Below are positions 12,112-24,404 of a stretch of DNA of 64,000 nt, piece after piece. The stretch is from Timema cristinae (lineage: Eukaryota > Arthropoda > Insecta > Phasmatodea > Timematidae), in the NCBI GenBank assembly GCA_039000515.1, contig JBCFYV010011164.1, positions 37,217,234 to 37,281,233 on the forward strand. Direction: 5' to 3'. Made by a program: the position numbers and the translations under genes. The notes beneath the pieces are model-generated. The model had not been told where the DNA came from and made no database searches. It saw only the letters and a list, made by a program, of their open reading frames with translations. Position 1 is the stretch's first letter. Every line of letters begins with the position of its first letter.

Positions 12112-13613
12112 TGTCAGCCTATAATTCAGTGATAGATTTAAATATTTAAATATAATAACAACGTGGTGCCCAAACACATTATTATTGTTTTCGGGAACCA
12201 GGTTGCTTAACGTTCCTTGCCAACGATTCTAAGGGTTTTCGATTTAAATTAAAGATCACATATTAATATATCGGGTTAATTTATTCCACGCTTTGATTCT
12301 GGTTAACATTTAAAGAATGAGTATTCATAATTAATTTGAGTAGGGGTGACTAGTTCGTCTCCACACCCCTTGACTGAGCGATCCTATCACACGTATGATC
12401 TGAAATCTACTCTTTTGTGAAAGTAGCGCCTTAGATCATGCGGCCACCGAAGCGGGTCAAAGGTTTACTAGTAACTACATGAAAAGTGTTATTTTGTAAA
12501 ATGTATATTTTAACTGTTATTGTAAAACCATACCCATCGCTAAGTCTTGAGAGGGGTTCATAATATATCACACATCTCGGGGACCTGGGTTCGATATCAG
12601 GTAGTGCTGATGAAGAGTTTTACGATTAGTACATGAGTTTGACCTGCTACCCAATTAATGTGTGATAGATACTAGGGCTGTCTTATAGACATACTGTCCT
12701 AGATTAAGTTAGTTTGCAAGTTATGGGCTGGAATGATCTATGTGGTTAGAAACTACGTTGTAAATATCTCCATTTAGAAATGGAATCTTAATATTTATAG
12801 CAAGCGCTTTCTCTCAAACATACACATACACACTCACATAAGTACAAATTAAGTGTTGACTGTATGACGCGTATGTTTTCTAGGCCAACGTATTGAAACA
12901 CTAAATAATGGTGGCTCCATCATATGGTAAAAGATAAACGACAGCCTAACCTTGGCCAACAATACATTTCATCACTTTAACAATCTGACCCATTGTGTCG
13001 CTAGTTGATCTGATTATGTCAGGGGAGGACTTTACACCAAGTCCTCGCAGCGGAAACAACGATCTTAAGAGCCCATCCCACGACCAATTAATCGGGAAAT
13101 TTGGTACACGAATATGTTAGAGCTAGAAATCCAAGTGCGGTTTTGGAAGCTTTCTCTTGAAAACAGAGAAATTTGAACCAATTTAATAGTATTTGTAATT
13201 TTAAAATAAGTATACTGTATTTACGCATGGCTCGATTGTGGACTCTCGCCATGGAGATTTTTTTTTAAACGTGGTAAAACTGTCTAAGGTCAACAGGTTT
13301 CAATTCCACTGTTTAATTAACACTGGTTTGAGCTCTAATACCTATTTAAGTTAGTTGTTCTTGGGACTGTTGAGAATAATTTTTATGTTTTTAGGTGGAA
13401 TATTTAACAAACACTTTTTTAAACGGGCCGTTCTTATAACACACCTTACAAACTAACTTAAACAAATAAAGAGCACTTAATATTACACATTCAACCTAAG
13501 GTTTGAGGGTTTTATAGATCCAAATTTGAACTAATCTATCACTCAGACTCGGGTCCGTGCCTACTGGAGTAGGAGATAAGATTATGATGGTGTAAATTTA
13601 CTTGGTTACGGTA
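12112..13613. other. No gene recognised
   Basis: A diverged minus-strand SINE head lies near 12420-12460 ('atgcggccaccgaagcgggt'). The rest is AT-rich without motif or splice pattern. Confidence 0.4.
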
Positions 13614-13888
13614 CTAGCCGTCGTGTAGTACCGGACACTTAAGATTTTTAAATTTAATTTTTAATTTTATTAAATGAAAATGAGACAAATGACATGTAAA
13701 TATTAAGATTACATGTGTATTCATATACCTGCTGTATTAAAATAGGTTATATAAAATATTCTTATTTCTAGAGTCATTTAAAAAGATAGGCTTAGTTCAC
13801 TTTAAAAAAGTACTGTCGGGTAGTACCGGACATATTACAATATCACAATTTTTTAATCAAATTTGGACACCAAACTTCTCTTATTGTC

Positions 13889-13990
13889 TTAAGATGCTTT
13901 CTCACAAGAGTCACATTTATAAAAAGAGGGATTTAATTCAGTATTGGCACAATTCTCGTGCGCCCACCCTTGGAAAAAGTCACACTTTAT
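13889..13990 (-). pseudogene. Out-of-service zinc-cluster tail of the pogo transposase
   Basis: After the TGA the same frame stays open for 33 codons to a TAA at 13889-13891. This tail carries one Cys soon after the stop, a W-A-H-x2-C motif and a final C-x2-C. Together with the C-x2-C before the stop this makes a PHD-like C-x2-C...C...H-x2-C...C-x2-C pattern often found at the end of insect pogo transposases. The stop codon sits where such proteins commonly have a Trp, so a TGG to TGA change is the simple explanation. Confidence 0.7.
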
Positions 13991-15799
13991 TCAATCCTCG
14001 TCAAAATTTTCTCCGCATACTATGCAGTCGGTTTTATCTTCAACTTCTTCGCTCATAAGTTGTGCCGAAGTTTTGTTAACTTTTCTGTTTTTTTGATGTA
14101 ATTTTTTTTCTTTTTTTATCGTGACTTCCAACTTAGTTTTTGATTTTCCCATTTTCGTTAATTGTTTTTCTTCTAACTGAGCTTTATAAGGACTTGATGT
14201 TAGTATTTCGCTCTTAGCACCACGTCTTCTTCTAACATTTAACCTACGTTCTGCAGCGACAGGCACTGGTGACACTTGTGTGATTATGGTGTGGAAAAAT
14301 CCAGTTGAAGGAGTTGATGACTGTGGAGTCTTTGATGTTGAAGTTTGTACGGTTGAAGTTGACTGTTGTGAAGTCATGGAAGTAAATAACTCTGGAAATG
14401 GAGGTTGTGGAGATACAGAAGTTGAGGCTCTTGGAGATTCAAATGATGGCTGTAAATTTTCGTGTCCATAATTTGATGTGTGTGGAGTCTTAGGGGATAT
14501 TGATTGTAGATTTCCTGGATCATCTTTCAATAGCTCTGAGTCTTCATAGACAGAGTCGGGAATATCTAGTCCTTGCGATGGCAAATAATCCAAATCTGTG
14601 AATATGTTTGGATTATATGGATGTATACCTGTACATTCAAACCCATTTTTAGCTATATCCATTCGGCAAATTTTGGTAAAAGCATAGCTTACTAATCCAA
14701 CAACATCATAATCTGTTATCCTGGAAAAAGGATTCTGTCGCATCCAAATAGCACAAGCTTCATTATATGACTCTTTAAAAGGCTTCATTATGGTCCTATC
14801 AAGTGGTTGCAGTTTGTGCGTTGTGTGGGGGGGCAAACTTAATATATGAACATTGTGTTGACGTGCAAACAGAATCACGTCAAGCTCCTTGTGGCTGCAG
14901 TGACCATCTAAAATGAGCAGCACAGGTTCATGTTTAGTAGGATGTACACGTTTGACGAACTCTTGAAGCACCTTCAGAAAAATTTCACCAGTTATCCATC
15001 CACTAGTTTGAGCAGCAAACAAACTTCCAGGGGGTGCACCAATCATGAGGCGGTTGTTCATCCTCTGCCTAGGAAATATAAAGAGAGGCGGGATAAACTG
15101 GTCTCCAGAAGCATTTACGCAAAGAAGCACAGTGACCGTACGACCTCTTTCCCCAGACGTTAATTTTCCAACTTGTTTTTTCCCTTTTATGGATATAACT
15201 TTAGAGTCATTTGAATGAACGCACGTAACTCCTGTTTCATCTGCATTGAAAATTCTACATGCAGAAAAGGAATATTTACTTTGAAGTTGATTAAATTTTT
15301 CAAAAAATCTAGAAACCTGAGGTTTGTTGAAACCAACTGCTCGTTGCATGCTAGTAGATTCAGCGGTTCTTAATGTGATTTCAGGGTGTCGTTTCATAAA
15401 ATCATAGTAGAAGTCCTTACCAGCACACTTCTTTTTCTTGTTGAAGCGGTGATCAAGTTTCAAGGCTTCGGCCACATCGAAAGCCAACTTCCCAAACTCC
15501 TTACGACTCAATGGCATCAAACGGTTATCAAGGTCTTTAATGTGTATTACAAGTTCCTCTTCAAAATTTTCTGAGAAAGTAGGTTTGAATCGCCCCATGT
15601 CAGGACCTATTTTTACTTCATTTCCTAATTTTAACTTCGCTACTCTGTCTCCTAAGGAGCTTTTAGGAACAGCGTATGTATTTGCCGCCTGTCTCACTGT
15701 CATAGCGTTACTTAAAACTTTCTCTACAGCTATTTTCATGTTCTCTTCTTGCCACTTCCCACGTAAGCCTACTTTTTCCTTTTTATTTAATTTAGGCAT
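13991..15799 (-). CDS. pogo/CENP-B-like transposase (602 aa)
   Basis: This is a cut-and-paste transposase of the pogo branch of the IS630-Tc1-mariner superfamily. Visible order: an N-terminal psq-like helix-turn-helix (about residues 14-60, with 'RQAANTYAVPKSSLGDRV'); a second CENP-B-type DNA-binding region (about 75-145, including 'FYYDFMKRHPEITLR'); and a DDE catalytic core with D187 in 'IFNADETG', D298 in 'LILDGHCSH' and D334 in 'LQPLD', giving a DD35D spacing. A low-complexity Ser/Thr/Pro segment covers about 435-500, and a basic stretch follows. The ATG at 15799 gives the expected MPKLNKKEK start. The frame is open across 602 codons. A TGA at 13991-13993 stops it directly after the first C-x2-C of a terminal zinc cluster; 33 further in-frame codons would hold the remaining Cys/His ligands. 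It is probably a recent or young copy with one nonsense change. Confidence 0.9.
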   Translation of the reverse strand: MPKLNKKEKVGLRGKWQEENMKIAVEKVLSNAMTVRQAANTYAVPKSSLGDRVAKLKLGNEVKIGPDMGRFKPTFSENFEEELVIHIKDLDNRLMPLSRKEFGKLAFDVAEALKLDHRFNKKKKCAGKDFYYDFMKRHPEITLRTAESTSMQRAVGFNKPQVSRFFEKFNQLQSKYSFSACRIFNADETGVTCVHSNDSKVISIKGKKQVGKLTSGERGRTVTVLLCVNASGDQFIPPLFIFPRQRMNNRLMIGAPPGSLFAAQTSGWITGEIFLKVLQEFVKRVHPTKHEPVLLILDGHCSHKELDVILFARQHNVHILSLPPHTTHKLQPLDRTIMKPFKESYNEACAIWMRQNPFSRITDYDVVGLVSYAFTKICRMDIAKNGFECTGIHPYNPNIFTDLDYLPSQGLDIPDSVYEDSELLKDDPGNLQSISPKTPHTSNYGHENLQPSFESPRASTSVSPQPPFPELFTSMTSQQSTSTVQTSTSKTPQSSTPSTGFFHTIITQVSPVPVAAERRLNVRRRRGAKSEILTSSPYKAQLEEKQLTKMGKSKTKLEVTIKKEKKLHQKNRKVNKTSAQLMSEEVEDKTDCIVCGENFDED

Positions 15800-16680
15800 A
15801 GTGTAAAATTCCAGAATCGGTTACCTGAAAGAAAAAGTTCTATGAATACAAAATAAATAAATATATATAATTTAGCAATATATATATACCTAATCTGAGT
15901 AATCTTATCTAACCTTAAATTAAGTGTTTTATTTGAGCTTTATTCGTTGTTAATGTTGATACAAACTTTGTGGCATCCCTTAGTTTGTCCGGTACTGGAC
16001 GAAAACAACTTGTCCGATACTAGCCGATCTGTATGGCAATAAAATAATGGTTGTCATTCCAATAATATTTTCTTTGTTGACCAAATCAATATTATAACTT
16101 ATTCATGAGTTTACCCTTTACCTTATATCCAATAAACAAACTAATTGTAATTACCGTGTGAGAATGAGAAGTCTTGAAAATGTAGTTGTAACAATGAAAC
16201 AAAGCACATAAACTACACAAACACTCGTGGGAACCTTACGGCTCGAGGGCGCGCCTTCAACTAACGGTTGTCTTTGGCTGCAAGCAAGAGGAGTAATATT
16301 ATATCCGAGAGGATTCTCTAGCTAACGGTAGTTTACTGAAACATGATCTGTCCGATACTTGCCGCTGTCCGATACTATACGACTCTCCCCTATCTGTATA
16401 TAGCTATCAATTATTTAGGTCATTCAACAGTAAAAAAAATTATCGCACAATTTTAAAAAGCGTATAATTATAAGATAAAATTAGTGATTTAATGGTTTTC
16501 AAATCATTACAGTTCACAAGTTTTAAAGAGTCAAACTTTCCATTTTATGCTTTTTGCGTACCATTGTTAGGGTAAAGTAATTATTATTGTATGGGACCGA
16601 AATTTAGTGTAACAAGACAATCGTATGATGTGTACACAATGACCTATTTATAATATTAATATATCATAAAATTGAATACA

Positions 16681-16708
16681 TTATATATATATATATATAT
16701 ATATAGAT

Positions 16709-16743
<35 letters not shown>

Positions 16744-16985
16744 TATATAGATATATTAATAATATTAATATATATATTAATTTTATATACATTAATAATA
16801 TATATATATATTAATTTTATATATATTAATAATATATATATATATTAATATATATATTAATTATATTAATATATATATATATTAATAATAATATTAAGAT
16901 TTCATTGTAATATATAATATATTAGGGTATTTATTATATAATTTATTCTATTTTATAATTACATTATAAATAATAATATAATATA
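16681..16985. repeat. AT microsatellite and AT-rich low-complexity block
   Basis: A run of (AT)n with occasional ATAG units extends from about 16681 to 16760. Interleaved 'attaatatatat' units follow to about 16985. It can form many small hairpins, and no coding content is possible here. Confidence 0.9.
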
Positions 16986-17544
16986 TTTATAATAAACAAA
17001 AAAAGATGGTTTGTGTGCCATAGATTATACGATTTTTATGAGCATTTTTTATGTCCATTTAATCCATGAAGAGTTTAAAATATGGAAAAAATGACAACTA
17101 AAATAATCATAATATGTAACATGCACTTTCTAAACATATATTTATCGGCACATGACTTATAAGCCAACATGGTCAAGGACATTATTCTACACTTAATTAA
17201 ACAGACCTGCTCTTATTTACTAATTATTTTTATCAGCACCAACGGGAGTCAAAGAAGAATCATCTAGACTTGTGCTCAAACCTTTTCATCACTTACTGCA
17301 GGAACGGTTGGAAAAATATATTTAAAATATTGGCGTTGTCTAGCATAGAGAAAGGGAAGAAGTATTATAGACAAGATTACGTAACTCCGAGGAGAGGATG
17401 AGGGAGTAAAGGGCAGTAAGGTCAATAACCCTATACTAGTGGGCACATGTAAAGCTCAATATCAGGATTCTGGTAGGAAAAACTCCTTCCAGATGGTTAT
17501 TTGTAAGGAAATCAGACTATACAAAGACACAACTCTCCTCGTGA
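16986..17544. other. No gene recognised
   Basis: AT-rich spacer; no ORF, repeat or regulatory signal could be supported. Confidence 0.4.
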
Positions 17545-17965
17545 TTGGTTCGCCGGTGACTGGGAAGTCAAGGTTCAAATCATTGTATGAAGTTGTTTCC
17601 TAAACGGTTTTCCACTCTGCTTCCAAGCAAATGTAGATACACTTCCCTTGAACTTTATCTTCCCCAACACTATTCCATTAGTGTAAACACGCGAGTATCC
17701 TAGACAGGAAGTAGGACGCAAAGAACCCGTTTCCGTGGCCGCATAGTCTAACGCGCTACTCTCGCAGTAGACTGGACTGTCGATGGCGGAGAGAAAGAGG
17801 TTAAAATCTCGGTCTGGTGTACTGAGGGTAGTTTTCCTAATTGGTTTCCCACGTAAATGCGGATACACTTCCTATAGATACAACCTTCCTAATCCCTAAA
17901 ACAATTAGCGTAATTAATATATAAGCGTATAACCCGAATGGGTAGTAATACACGGTGCTTAAAAA
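17545..17965 (+). repeat. Two SINE copies in tandem
   Basis: A partial copy (17545-17722, 'ggttcgccggtgactgggaa' head part, 'cggttttccactctgcttcc' body) is followed directly by a full copy (17732-17965) with head 'gtggccgcatagtctaacgc', linker 'ctggtgtactgagggtagtt', and tail 'gcgtataacccgaatgggta' ending 'acacggtgctta'. Both read on the plus strand. Confidence 0.75.
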
Positions 17966-18417
17966 AATATGCGTATAGAACAAAGAAAATCTTAAATGTC
18001 CATTATATGATTAATTGACAACCAAACAATGCCTTCTTTTAAAGCTTTGGCCCAATTGAAAGTGTCGACGTGTACCTGAAACTAGCGCACATGTTTGAAC
18101 GGTCTGTCCTTGCCTTGTATCTTCCTTGTAACACCTCCAATCGTGTCAAGACAGATGGTACTGACTCGTCCACTACACCACTTGTTAAATCCTCACCATG
18201 GCATTGCTGCCAACTGTGCGGTTATTTGGTTTCATCGTTGGCTCTTCGCAACGGGTTGTTGAATCGTTGTCGACCAGGTGCGGCCGTCGGTTAGGTGTAT
18301 ACAATTTTTTCGAAGAAAACTAACAAGATGCATACAATTATAGCCCCACGAGAATGAACGAAGCTGGCATATGGAGAGGGATGAATAGAGAACTTAAATA
18401 AATTATTATTTGCATCG
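17966..18417. other. No gene recognised
   Basis: A 74-codon plus-strand frame (18070-18294) is somewhat GC-richer than its surroundings but shows no motif, and I do not call it a gene. Confidence 0.35.
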
Positions 18418-18567
18418 GTGGTCAAGCGGTCTAAGGCGTTGCCATCTGATATAGTTGGTTGACTACCGGGAGGTCGGGGTTCAAATATCTGCCAGGTTTA
18501 AGTAGAACGGCTACTTAAAAATGGTGTTTCACTCTCTCCACGAAAGTGCGGATAAATTTTCTCTAAA
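18418..18567 (+). repeat. SINE fragment interrupted by a second SINE
   Basis: The head 'ggtggtcaagcggtctaagg' and body 'tggtgtttcactctctccac' with 'gataaattttctctaaa' stop at 18567, exactly where a type D SINE begins. Similar body text ('ttttctctaaactctaccct') resumes right after that SINE at about 18850. The type D copy seems to have inserted into this one with a short duplicated target ('ttttctctaaa'). Confidence 0.7.
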
Positions 18568-18849
18568 GGGTGACCTGGTGGTCTAGGGGTAAGGTGTCAG
18601 ACTTCTGTGCTGGCGGCCGGGGTTCAATCCTCGGTCCCGGCACAGATTTATCTGATTACCAAACCCTTCCTTCACCTCTGACAAGACATCTTGTGAATGT
18701 GGGGAATGCCAGGCCTCCACCGTGGTTCGGATTCCACGTTAAACTGTAGGTCCTTCATTTCATCTCACAATCACCCTACCATTACACATTAGCGTAATTG
18801 CGTATAACCCGAACGGGTAGTAAGACGCGGTGCTAATAATAATAATAAT
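18568..18849 (+). repeat. tRNA-derived SINE, type D, full length
   Basis: The head is 'gggtgacctggtggtctagg' with B box 'ggggttcaatcctcgg'. The body has 'acaagacatcttgtgaatgt', 'gtggttcggattccacgtta' and 'ttcatctcacaatcacccta'. The tail is 'cccgaacgggtagtaagacg' with terminal (AAT)n. It is the best reference copy of this type in the window. Confidence 0.9.
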
Positions 18850-20163
18850 TTTCTCTAAACTCTACCCTCCTCATCCTTGCTATAGATGTGTAAATTTTCC
18901 CTGACAAGCACAAGTTAAACAGAAAAAAACTCACTTTTTAAAATATTGTTTAGGCTACTCTTGTATTTCTGTTTCAAATATATGTTTTAAAAATAAAACC
19001 ACACTTTGATGCAATCTAGAGAATAAGGAATTAGGCTCGTATTGCAATTGCCAACGGGGTCACCGACGGGGAGGTCAATGTTCAAAACAATAATTGAGAG
19101 CACTGGGGATGGTTTTACTATCATCTCTTCAAACTAGTGCGGATGCGCTTTCTCTTAATCAACCCTCCTCCCTAAATTAAACAGTTAATTGCACTTGTAT
19201 TAAATGCACCAATTATTATTACTTATTATTTTATTATATAGTTGAGTTATTTAACTCTCTGAACCGATACGGCACACAAGAATTTCTATGAGTGAGAGCG
19301 AAAGGACCTATCAATTTTGATAGGCAAGGTATTTCCACATACCTTTCAGGGGTCTTTTACATGCCACACTACAGGGGACCGACGGCTCTACTTCCCCTCC
19401 GAAGGAAGCTGTGCTACAAAATGTTATTGTTCAAGAAAAATAAGTCAACTCCAAATGGGTTCGAACTCACAATCATTATAACTTGAGGCAAGCACTTTAC
19501 CCCAAGATCAGAGAGGTGGACAATGTACTAGTAATTAAAATAAGGTTTTCCCAAGGGCTGAATTTGTATACAATACATATGAAGTCTCTCACTATCTCTC
19601 AACTCCTTCATATACTCTTTTAACATATCTCACCCCTGCTAGAACTAGCCTCATATAACACTTTTGGGAACCAATGAGCCCACATTGGAGGTTAGGGAAA
19701 CTAAAAAATCATTTAAAAAAAACTCAGTACGCCCTGCCAGGATTCAAATTCTGGCCTTGGCTTCACCGACAAATCAGACCAACCGAGGTTGACATCTTAT
19801 CTCACGTTATCACCAATTTGGGCTCCCTTACAGTATTGGTTCCCATAATACCGATAGCGTAATGATTTTGAGTCGATCGCAAGTGAATCTGTTAAAAATG
19901 AAATTTATTTACTTAAATACTCAGAAAAATAGATAAATATGAGAAAAAGTAAATGCTTACACAACTTAAAACCATGTCAATAATTTCAAATTACCATGTG
20001 ACCATCTTCTTTTGATAAAACAGATTGATGAATGATTTTTTATATTCATTGTAGTATTACATTACTGTATTAAAATAAAGGGTCTATTTTAATTTATTGA
20101 ACTATGTAAATAATAAGGATATTTATGATCAGACCTATAGTTCTCCAATTATTGTTTTACAAC
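18850..20163. other. No gene recognised; SINE remnants
   Basis: Diverged SINE pieces lie around 19040-19180. Two plus-strand frames of about 60 codons (19292 and 19674) overlap tRNA-like text ('gggttcgaactcac', 'aggattcaaattc') and are not considered genes. Confidence 0.4.
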
Positions 20164-20424
20164 TCGCCTCGGTGGCGTAGTTGGTTAACGCGCTAGTCGT
20201 GTGAGCCCGACCACCGAGGACGGGGCGATCGAGGTTCTAATTTCGGTCGGGTGAACTGGGGGTGGTTTTTCTTCAATGATTTTCCACTCTTCCTCCACGC
20301 AAAAGCGGGTTCACTTCCTCAAATTAAACCTTCCCAATTCCTAATCCATAAGCGTAATTAGTACTTAGAGCGTATAGCCCGAGAGGCTAGTAAAACGCGG
20401 TGCTAAATATTATTATTATTATTG
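20164..20424 (+). repeat. tRNA-derived SINE, type A, full length
   Basis: The head is 'cgcctcggtggcgtagttgg' with 'gatcgaggttctaatttcgg' as the B-box region. The body is 'ggtgaactgggggtggtttt' then 'ttttccactcttcctccacg', and the tail is 'gcgtatagcccgagaggcta' and 'aaacgcggtgctaaat' with terminal (ATT)n. Confidence 0.9.
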
Positions 20425-21728
20425 TTTTACATAAAAATATCATATCTCGCAATCATCTCAAGGCAGTAAATATAGTTCCAGAAGCACTTTAATGTTTTTG
20501 ACACTTATATTAACTAAAAGTAGATCACAGTTAGGTTTGCATTTGAGGAGTAGATATTATGACAAATATATTGGGTAGGCTCCACTACCTTATAGACTCT
20601 GACTTGAAAAAAAGAATTAGGAACTACTCTGTAGATTGGAATATTCTGGATTGATCAATGAAAGTCCTTTGTTGAACTAAACAAAAAAGTTTTGGTTCAT
20701 TCCAGTACGGGTGTGAACGCACCTTAATAATACAATAAATAATCACGCTCTAATTAGTTTTATTTTATTTTACTTCAAACGTTTTAACACAAGGGCTATT
20801 TAATAGGTTATTATACTGTTCGGGGCTATGAGAGTCAGTTAGATATTGTAAATGTACCCGCATTAGTGTGAAAAGGAGATGGGAAAACTACAGAGTTAAA
20901 CCACCCCCAGTGCAGATCAGGAGTGGGTCAATTACAACTAAGACTACCCAACCGTTAAAGACCCAGTAGTTTTTTGCCCTTGGAAACACATCAATCTCGT
21001 ATGGTCAGATTGGTCGGTGACAGGGAAGTCATAGTTCAAATCCATTCTGAGAGTAGTGAGGGTATTTTTACCTAAATGGTTTTCCACTCCCCCTCCACAC
21101 AAATACGAGTACGTCCCCTGTGAATTATTCCTTCCCCATACCTATCTAATTTGTTGAAAACATTTGAATAACCCGGACGATTAGAAAGAGGTGTTATTAA
21201 AAAAATGGTTTAAAGTCAAACGTGTTGACATCACAACTTGTTTCTCGGTTTCATTCTATTGCGCATGCGTGTAGTGCACAAGGAAGGAGTATGGTAATGA
21301 GTGGAATAAGACAATGCGTGTCAGTTGGGAGGGTCGAGACAGTGTTTTGTGCGCATGCTCTGTTCCGCTCCGCAGGTCAACACGGCACGCGACCGAATCG
21401 CCCGCTACCTTTTTAACGAACTGTATCCGTCACGTGAGTCAAGAAAACAAGATATAAACAGTTTTATTTATTCTATTTTTTCATTTTAAAATCTATATAG
21501 CAATCCTCAACACTCCCCCCTCCCCCTCAAAACCAGCGAATAGCTGTTTTTAAGCTCATTTTAAAATATACTATTGTAATAAAAACTGTTTGCCAACAAA
21601 TTAAATGAATCGTATTTTTGGTCAAGTATAGAAATTTATTTACTAAGTAAAACACGACAAAAGTGCAAAATTGATTTACAACTTGTTTCAGAGGAAGATA
21701 ACTTTACAAATAATTACATTTTTACCCA
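20425..21728. other. No gene recognised; SINE remnants and a CpG-bearing patch
   Basis: A diverged plus-strand SINE covers about 20985-21195. A patch at 21220-21430 is richer in CpG and has two 'gcgcatgc' motifs (21262 and 21351) of the type bound by NRF-1-like factors. No TATA box, exon structure or conserved protein can be tied to it. Confidence 0.4.
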
Positions 21729-21730
21729 CT

Positions 21731-21925
21731 TTAGTGTCTGAATGGTCTAAGGCGTTACCTCGAAATAGACTAGGCTGCCGATGACTAGGAGTTCAGAGTG
21801 TGAATATCGGTTGGGTGAACAGAGGGTAGTTTACCCTAAATGGTTTCCCCCTCTTCCTCCACACAAATTCGGGTGCACTTCCTTTGATATCAACCTTCCT
21901 GATCCCTAAAACAATAACGTAATTG
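21731..21925 (+). repeat. tRNA-derived SINE, truncated tail
   Basis: The head 'tgtctgaatggtctaaggcg', linker 'tcggttgggtgaacagaggg' and body 'aaatggtttccccctcttcc' identify it. The copy ends near 'aaaacaataacgtaatt' without the final tail. Confidence 0.7.
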
Positions 21926-22373
21926 TTTTATTCAAATAACTTTTGAGTAGGCACATTACTGATAAGATTGTTAAAATAGTTTGTCAGAAAAATTTTAGTA
22001 TTGTTATATAAGATATTCAACGTGGACTTATTTGCAGTCATTATGATATAGTTTAATTAAAATTAGTTATTTAGGATTGTTAAGGTTGTGTGTGACAACG
22101 TGATATTATGTTTTAATTTATTTCTATTTTTATAACACAAAACCTTTTGGACAAAAAAATAAAATATTGATCAAGTAGTTTCGTTTGTTTAAATATTTAC
22201 GTAAAGGAATTTCAATAGTTTTTCAAATATTTGACATGGTTTTTGTGGAATTTGAACCAAGATTTTTCTGTTAATTAAAAGATATATTTTTAAACATTAT
22301 TATTAATTACAATTATTTAAGAAATGCTGACGTTACTATGATTAGAAAATTATATAATAATATAATATAATAT

Positions 22374-22620
<247 letters not shown>

Positions 22621-24105
22621 GATTTGAAAATTAAACTAGACATATCTACTGTAGCAAAATTTTACTTATTTTGGTAAAAAATATATTTTTCGTCATGAAA
22701 TCTACAAAAAGTGAGGACCTTAACTCTCATTCACCTTCCCCCACCTATTAGCACTTAATCTAGTGAGATAGTTTAAAACAATAAGAATGTTTACATTTTT
22801 GTGAGAACCTTATTTAATTTTCATATTAATTATACATTTTAAATTAAGATTTATTTAACGACTTTTTCTATGGGATAGGGATGATCAGTATAGGTTAGAG
22901 AAAGTGCATCCACATCAGCATAAAGAAGGGATGATAAAACAACAGTGATAGCCCACGTGTGGAAAAACACATCAAGTGACCTCACCAGAGATTCTAACTT
23001 CGATCTTTACGATTTTTTCTGTAACCCGCTGGTATTTTACATAGTATTCATAACAAATTACTAAGAACCAACCACAAAAGTATTAATTTACAAAACCCAA
23101 TGACAAGCTATAAATTCTTGTTTTTTAAATGTCTACATATTTACTCCAGCTAGATCAGATTTGATTCCACCTCGTCTTACAATAATGGAGTAGGTAGGAA
23201 TGAATTAGATACAGTTGTAGAAGATGTAATGATACTTATTTGGACCCCTCTCATATATAAAAAAAAGTCATATATGAAGGTATTTTTCTTTAAAGTATTG
23301 TATGTAAAATATTTTTTTTATACTTCATCCCTGGAGAATCACGCGCTTTTCAGAAATAAATTCAAAGGATTGCACCATTAAAACTTAAAAAAAAAAACTC
23401 CGTAGTATTTACCAAAAAAGCTAGTGACGCTAGCTCCCTCAACACAATAGCTAGCCTTCACAACATATGTGGCCAGGACATTTTCTATTAGTTGGTTTGG
23501 ACACTGGTAACAAGGGGGTCCAAGGGGCAAGGGGTAGGTCATATATAAACAACTTGTGCGTATGAATATATGTCTAACAAAACAAATTATTAACAGTGCC
23601 GATAACATAAAGCAGTTATACAAAATATTAAGAGTGGACACCATCACACAAGAACTTTGTAATCAAAGACAGTAATATTCAGTGCCGGTAAAATATATAG
23701 TTGTAATATAACGGAAAAATCATCTGTAGTTCAACTAAACTGTATCATATAAAATAATATCTTCAGAGCCGAAGATAAAATCATCTCAATAAATCGTGTG
23801 CAACACAAAAGTCTTATTTATTCTATTAAGATATCACATAACAATTCTGTATCGTAATAATTGGCACTCGATCACGGGGCTATAAGTACCAATTATTTCA
23901 CAATACCGAAATACCGTATAGATTTAATTAGTGCTCGATCACGGGGCAATTATCAGATAACTAAACAGTATCACTTCAATTGGAGACATCGCAGACGCGT
24001 ATCTCTTTAATTGGCTCCCAATCGTGGAGCATAATAATTCCACATCATAATCAAAATAATTTGCGCCAAACTCGAACCGATTAATTCAATAACTTTATAA
24101 AGAAA
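22621..24105. other. No gene recognised; short CGATCACGGGGC repeats
   Basis: A minus-strand SINE remnant covers about 22880-23010. Between 23860 and 24030 the phrase 'ctcgatcacggggc' occurs twice (23868 and 23934) with a weaker third version 'tcccaatcgtggagc' (24007), each set in A/T-rich text. Their function is unknown. Confidence 0.4.
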
Positions 24106-24404
24106 CTAGCTTTGCTCGTTGGGGGCCACACCCACAAACCCCCAGTGAGTTTTATTTGCAAGTGATGTAAACTAATGTAATTCCAGAGCAGCTTTTTTAT
24201 AGGTTCGCACCAACTTTAAAGTTGTTCCACTATTTTGTATTTTTTGGGGGGGTTGAAAATTAACATTTTTAACTTTTTGGAATTTTTCCGTCAGTTACAG
24301 GCTAGAAGCTATAAGTTTGCCAAATTGCAAGTTTCTATCTCATCTGGAAGTGGGTAAACATTAATGTCAGTGAGTGAGTCAGCCATGTGAATTTATAGTA
24401 GTAT

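Larger units (their letters stand above)
13614..16397 (-). mobile_element. pogo/Tigger-type DNA transposon
   Basis: A transposase on the minus strand (listed separately) is bracketed by related subterminal motifs. The left edge has 'gtcgtgtagtaccggaca' at 13620-13637, with another copy at 13816-13832. On the right, 'gtccggtactggac' lies near 15988 and 'ttgtccgatactagccg' near 16010, and the outermost copy reads, on the minus strand, 'gtcgtatagtatcggaca' at 16365-16382, with the end at 'CAGATAGGGGAGAG' near 16397. CAG ends and TA targets are usual for Tigger elements. The left outer 15-20 bp are too diverged to fix the exact border. Confidence 0.75.

Noticed and set aside
18070..18294. 74-codon frame with a C-x2-C motif
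   Set aside because: Isolated, no homologous pattern recognised, flanked by SINEs; chance is the simplest reading.
21222..21416. 64-codon frame in a CpG-richer patch
   Set aside because: No motif, no TATA/Inr and no splice continuation that I could support; left as an unassigned patch.
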